A stretch of DNA of 25,058 bases from Spartobacteria bacterium. GTDB taxonomy: Bacteria; Verrucomicrobiota; Verrucomicrobiia; Chthoniobacterales; UBA6821. Of the stretch, positions 22,390-25,058 are shown piece after piece. How positions within the stretch are numbered: position 1 is the stretch's first letter; every line of letters starts with the position of its first letter. The translations under genes were made by a program, and so were the position numbers. The notes beneath the pieces were generated by a model, which ran no database searches, was not told where the DNA came from, and was given only the letters and a program-made list of their open reading frames with translations. The stretch is taken from contig CANIBV010000010.1 of assembly GCA_947466005.1 (NCBI GenBank), positions 1 through 25,058 of the forward strand, given 5' to 3'.

Positions 22390-22412
22390 GCTTTTAGCTT
22401 TTAGCTTTTCAC
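22390..22412 (+). repeat. Short tandem repeat before the topoisomerase start
   Basis: The 7-base unit GCTTTTA occurs twice in tandem, followed by GCTTTTC. It lies about 10 bases before the ATG at 22423. It resembles the CTAAAAGCC end of the repeat before dprA, read on the other strand. Confidence 0.55.
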
Positions 22413-22422
22413 TTTTCCCCTC

Positions 22423-25058
22423 ATGTCCAAAACCCTCGTCATCGCAGAGAAGCCCAGCGTCGCCGCAGATCTGGCCCGCGCCCTGGGGGGTAAGGCCGGC
22501 CGCGCCGAGTTCTTCGAGGTCGATGACTACATCATCACCTCGGCCGTGGGTCACTTGGTCGAGCTCTGCCTGCCGAACAAGATGACCGGAGGCAAAGGCC
22601 TCTCCTGGAAGCTGGATTCCCTGCCTATTATTCCCGAGGAGTTCGAGCTTCAGCCGATCGCACGCTCAGCCGACCGCCTGGCCGTCGTGAAGCGGCTGCT
22701 CAAGAAGCCCGAAGTGACCGCTGTCATCAACGCCTGCGATGCAGGCCGTGAGGGCGAACTTATTTTTCACAACATCATCCAGCTCACCGGTTGCAAGAAG
22801 CCCGTAAAACGACTCTGGCTCCAGTCGATGACGCAAGGCGCTATCAAGGAAGGCTTTGCCCATCTGCGAGACGATGCCGAGATGCAGCCTCTGGCGGCCG
22901 CCGCCATCTGCCGCTCCGAGAGTGACTGGCTCGTTGGCATCAACAGCACCCGCGCACTGACCGCGGTGAACTCCGGCCAGGGAGGCTTCCAGCTCACTCC
23001 CGTGGGTCGCGTCCAAACCCCGACCCTCGCGATCCTTGTCGAGCGTGAAGAGAAGATCCGCGCTTTCGTCCCGAAGACTTACTTCGAGGTCCACGCCGAA
23101 TTCGCCGTGGCTGCCGGGAGCTACGCCGGCCGCTGGTACGATGAGGGCTTTAAGAAGTCCGAGGAAGAGATGGACGCGGTGGATAAAAAGGCCGAGCGCC
23201 TCTGGGACAAACGCCGCGCCGAGGAGATCCAGAAGAAGTGTGCCGGCAAGCCCGGCCTCATCGAGGAGACCAAGAAGTCGACCTCCCAGGCCTCCCCTCT
23301 CCTCTACGATCTGACCACACTGCAGCGTGAGGCTAATGGCCGCTTCGGCTTCAGCGCCAAGCGGACCCTCCAGCTCGCCCAGCGCCTCTACGAGCATCAC
23401 AAGGTACTCACCTACCCGCGTACCGATTCCCGATACCTTCCCGAGGACACGATGCCAGCCGTAAAAGCAGCCTTTAAGTCCTTTGAGGACAAGGATCTGC
23501 GCAGGCATGCCGAAGCCGCTTTGGCGAAGGATTGGGTCATCAAAACAGGCAAGGTTTTTAACAACGCCAAGGTCTCCGACCACCATGCCATCATCCCGAC
23601 CGGGGCCTCCACGGCTGGCCTCGACGAGGTCGAGGCTAAGCTCTTCCAGATGGTTGCGCAGCGCTTCGTGGCCGTCTTCTACCCCCCTGCCCGCTTCGAT
23701 GTCACCACGCGCGTCACGCGCGTCGAGGGAGAGCCCTTCAAGAGCGAGGGGAAAGTCCTTACTGATCCGGGATGGCAGGCGGTCTACGGCAAGCAGGCCG
23801 TCGCTGAAGGCGATGATGATGCCAAGACCCTTGTACCGGTTGCCGCAGCCAATGGCGCCCTTGAGCCCGCCCGTACCGATTCCGTCGAGGTACATGAGGC
23901 ACAGACGCGTCCCCCAGCACGCTACAACGAAGCGACCCTGCTCAGCGCCATGGAAGGCGCCGGCAAGCTCGTCGAGGATGAGGAACTCCGCGAGGCCATG
24001 AGTCTCCGCGGCCTCGGCACACCAGCCACGCGCGCGGCCATCATTGAGGGACTTCTCGGCGACGGCTACATCCTGCGCGACGGGCGAGACCTTTCCGCCA
24101 CGAGCAAGGGACTGGCCCTCATCCATCTCCTGCGCCACATGGGCGTGGCCGCACTCACCTCCCCCGAGCTCACGGGTGATTGGGAGCACAAGCTCAAGCA
24201 GATGGAGGCAGGGGAGTTCAAGCGCCCCGAGTTCATGGAGGAGATCCGCAGCTTCACCCGCGACATCGTCACCAAGGCGCAAGGCTTCACCGATGATGCC
24301 GAGGGAGCCTTCCCCGACCTCGAAGTCGTTTGCCCCAAGTGCGGCAAAGGCCCCTTCAAGGAGAACGTCCGCCAGTTCAAGTGCCGTGAGTGCGGTCTCA
24401 GCCTCTGGAAATCCCTGGCCGGGCGCCCGCTGGAGCGCCCCGAGATCACCGAACTGCTCACGAAGAAGGCCGTCGGTCCGCTCGACGGCTTCCGCAGCCG
24501 CTTCGGCAAACCCTTCTCCGCAGAGCTCGAGTTCGACCAGGAGTTCAAGCTGAAGTTCGTCTTCGGGGAACGCGAGGGAGACCCCGCCGCCGAAGAGGCG
24601 CTCCGCAAAGCCGACCCCATCGCCCCCTGCCCTGTCTGCAAGAAGGGAACGATCCGCGAAGGCGTCACCAGCTACGTCTGTGACCAGTCGATCGGCGGAG
24701 AGAAGTCATGCGAATTCCGCACTGGCAAGACCATCCTTCAGCGTTCCATCCCACGCGAAGAAATCGTCAAACTGTCGGAGACCGGCAGAACGAATCTCAT
24801 CGCTGGATTCGTCTCCAAGAAGGGGCGCAAGTTCGCCGCCTACCTCAAGCTCGACGGCAAGAAAGTCAGCTTCGAGTTCGAGCCCAGGGAACCAAAAGCG
24901 CCTAAAGCGCCCAAGGGCGAAAAAGCCGCGGAGGGTCTCGAAGGCGAAGGTTCCACCGTGAAGCGGGGACGCTTCGGCAAGCCGCTGAAACCCAACCTCA
25001 CGACAAAGGCCGTCACGGCCAAAGTCGAGAAAGCCGCAAAGGTTGCAAAACCAAAAAA
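22423..25058 (+). CDS. topB: Type IA DNA topoisomerase, topoisomerase III-like, 3' end missing
   Basis: It relaxes and decatenates DNA by passing strands through a single-strand break. The 878 codons in the window contain no stop and run off the right edge. The Toprim domain begins KTLVIAEKPSVAADLARALG and has DAGREGELIF (106-115). The catalytic tyrosine is Y331 in LTYPRTDSRYLPED, with R333. RGLGTPATRAAIIEGL is also typical. After the core come Cys-rich zinc motifs at about 637-660 (CPKCGKG...CREC) and about 736 (CPVCKKG...C). A repeat of the type found at topoisomerase III C-termini follows (AGFVSKKGRKFAAYLKLDGK). The visible end is a Lys/Ala/Pro-rich basic tail. The IAEKPS start and C-terminal repeat favour TopB over TopA. 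The leader is CTTTTCACTTTTCCCCTC. Confidence 0.9.
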   Translation, partial: MSKTLVIAEKPSVAADLARALGGKAGRAEFFEVDDYIITSAVGHLVELCLPNKMTGGKGLSWKLDSLPIIPEEFELQPIARSADRLAVVKRLLKKPEVTAVINACDAGREGELIFHNIIQLTGCKKPVKRLWLQSMTQGAIKEGFAHLRDDAEMQPLAAAAICRSESDWLVGINSTRALTAVNSGQGGFQLTPVGRVQTPTLAILVEREEKIRAFVPKTYFEVHAEFAVAAGSYAGRWYDEGFKKSEEEMDAVDKKAERLWDKRRAEEIQKKCAGKPGLIEETKKSTSQASPLLYDLTTLQREANGRFGFSAKRTLQLAQRLYEHHKVLTYPRTDSRYLPEDTMPAVKAAFKSFEDKDLRRHAEAALAKDWVIKTGKVFNNAKVSDHHAIIPTGASTAGLDEVEAKLFQMVAQRFVAVFYPPARFDVTTRVTRVEGEPFKSEGKVLTDPGWQAVYGKQAVAEGDDDAKTLVPVAAANGALEPARTDSVEVHEAQTRPPARYNEATLLSAMEGAGKLVEDEELREAMSLRGLGTPATRAAIIEGLLGDGYILRDGRDLSATSKGLALIHLLRHMGVAALTSPELTGDWEHKLKQMEAGEFKRPEFMEEIRSFTRDIVTKAQGFTDDAEGAFPDLEVVCPKCGKGPFKENVRQFKCRECGLSLWKSLAGRPLERPEITELLTKKAVGPLDGFRSRFGKPFSAELEFDQEFKLKFVFGEREGDPAAEEALRKADPIAPCPVCKKGTIREGVTSYVCDQSIGGEKSCEFRTGKTILQRSIPREEIVKLSETGRTNLIAGFVSKKGRKFAAYLKLDGKKVSFEFEPREPKAPKAPKGEKAAEGLEGEGSTVKRGRFGKPLKPNLTTKAVTAKVEKAAKVAKPK

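Noticed and set aside
22666..24282. A 538-codon open frame on the minus strand
   Set aside because: It lies wholly antisense to the topoisomerase gene, which has clear motifs. Its protein has no family features and reflects the GC-rich codon pattern of the true strand.
1..25058. CRISPR array, transposase, integrase or phage genes
   Set aside because: I looked for regularly spaced repeats and for DDE, tyrosine or serine recombinase motifs on both strands and saw none.

Overview
The window is a GC-rich piece of bacterial chromosome holding 17 recognisable protein genes, two tRNA genes, one small broken gene and a few intergenic elements. Gene density, short gaps and intact housekeeping genes (gatB, smc, dprA, a type IA topoisomerase, nuoG, bioF) point to a free-living bacterium. 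A green-type proteorhodopsin with its own carotenoid genes suggests an aquatic, light-exposed habitat. My best guess for the phylum is Verrucomicrobiota, possibly a freshwater or marine lineage. This is an inference from overall gene character and the scarcity of Shine-Dalgarno sites, and no rRNA is present to confirm it.

Region 1 (1-5684, minus strand) is a phototrophy cluster read rightmost gene first: rhodopsin, crtE, crtI, crtB, crtY. CrtE makes GGPP, CrtB joins two GGPP into phytoene, CrtI desaturates it to lycopene and CrtY cyclises lycopene to beta-carotene. A 15,15'-dioxygenase (Blh/Brp) would then cut beta-carotene to retinal for the rhodopsin. That gene is not in the window, and crtY runs off the left edge, so it may lie just beyond. 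A strong hairpin separates the rhodopsin gene from crtE, and a long leader with a 26-base homopurine tract precedes the rhodopsin gene.

Region 2 (5685-12725, minus strand) holds tRNA-Gly(UCC), a small one-helix membrane protein, gatB, a CvpA-like membrane protein, a secreted orphan protein of the NTF2-fold immunity type, and full-length smc. Region 3 (13022-15608, minus strand) holds bioF, a DEAD-box RNA helicase and tRNA-Ser(GGA).

Region 4 (15792-25058, plus strand) holds a lone nuoG ending in a clear terminator. After it come an M20 peptidase, a GT4 glycosyltransferase and a GNAT acetyltransferase in a tight row, then a small frameshifted membrane-protein gene flanked by inverted repeats, dprA, and a topoisomerase III-like gene cut by the right edge.

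Three patterns cut across the genes. First, most start codons follow a C/T-rich leader with no Shine-Dalgarno sequence. Second, a short repeat built on AGGCTGTTAG recurs in intergenic regions and sits just before the cvpA and dprA starts. Third, the two visibly AT-richer small genes (8560-8889 and 20916-21132) both lie next to copies of that repeat. I saw no CRISPR array, insertion sequence, prophage or obvious new defence system. The most notable content is the rhodopsin/carotenoid cluster together with the repeat and leader patterns.
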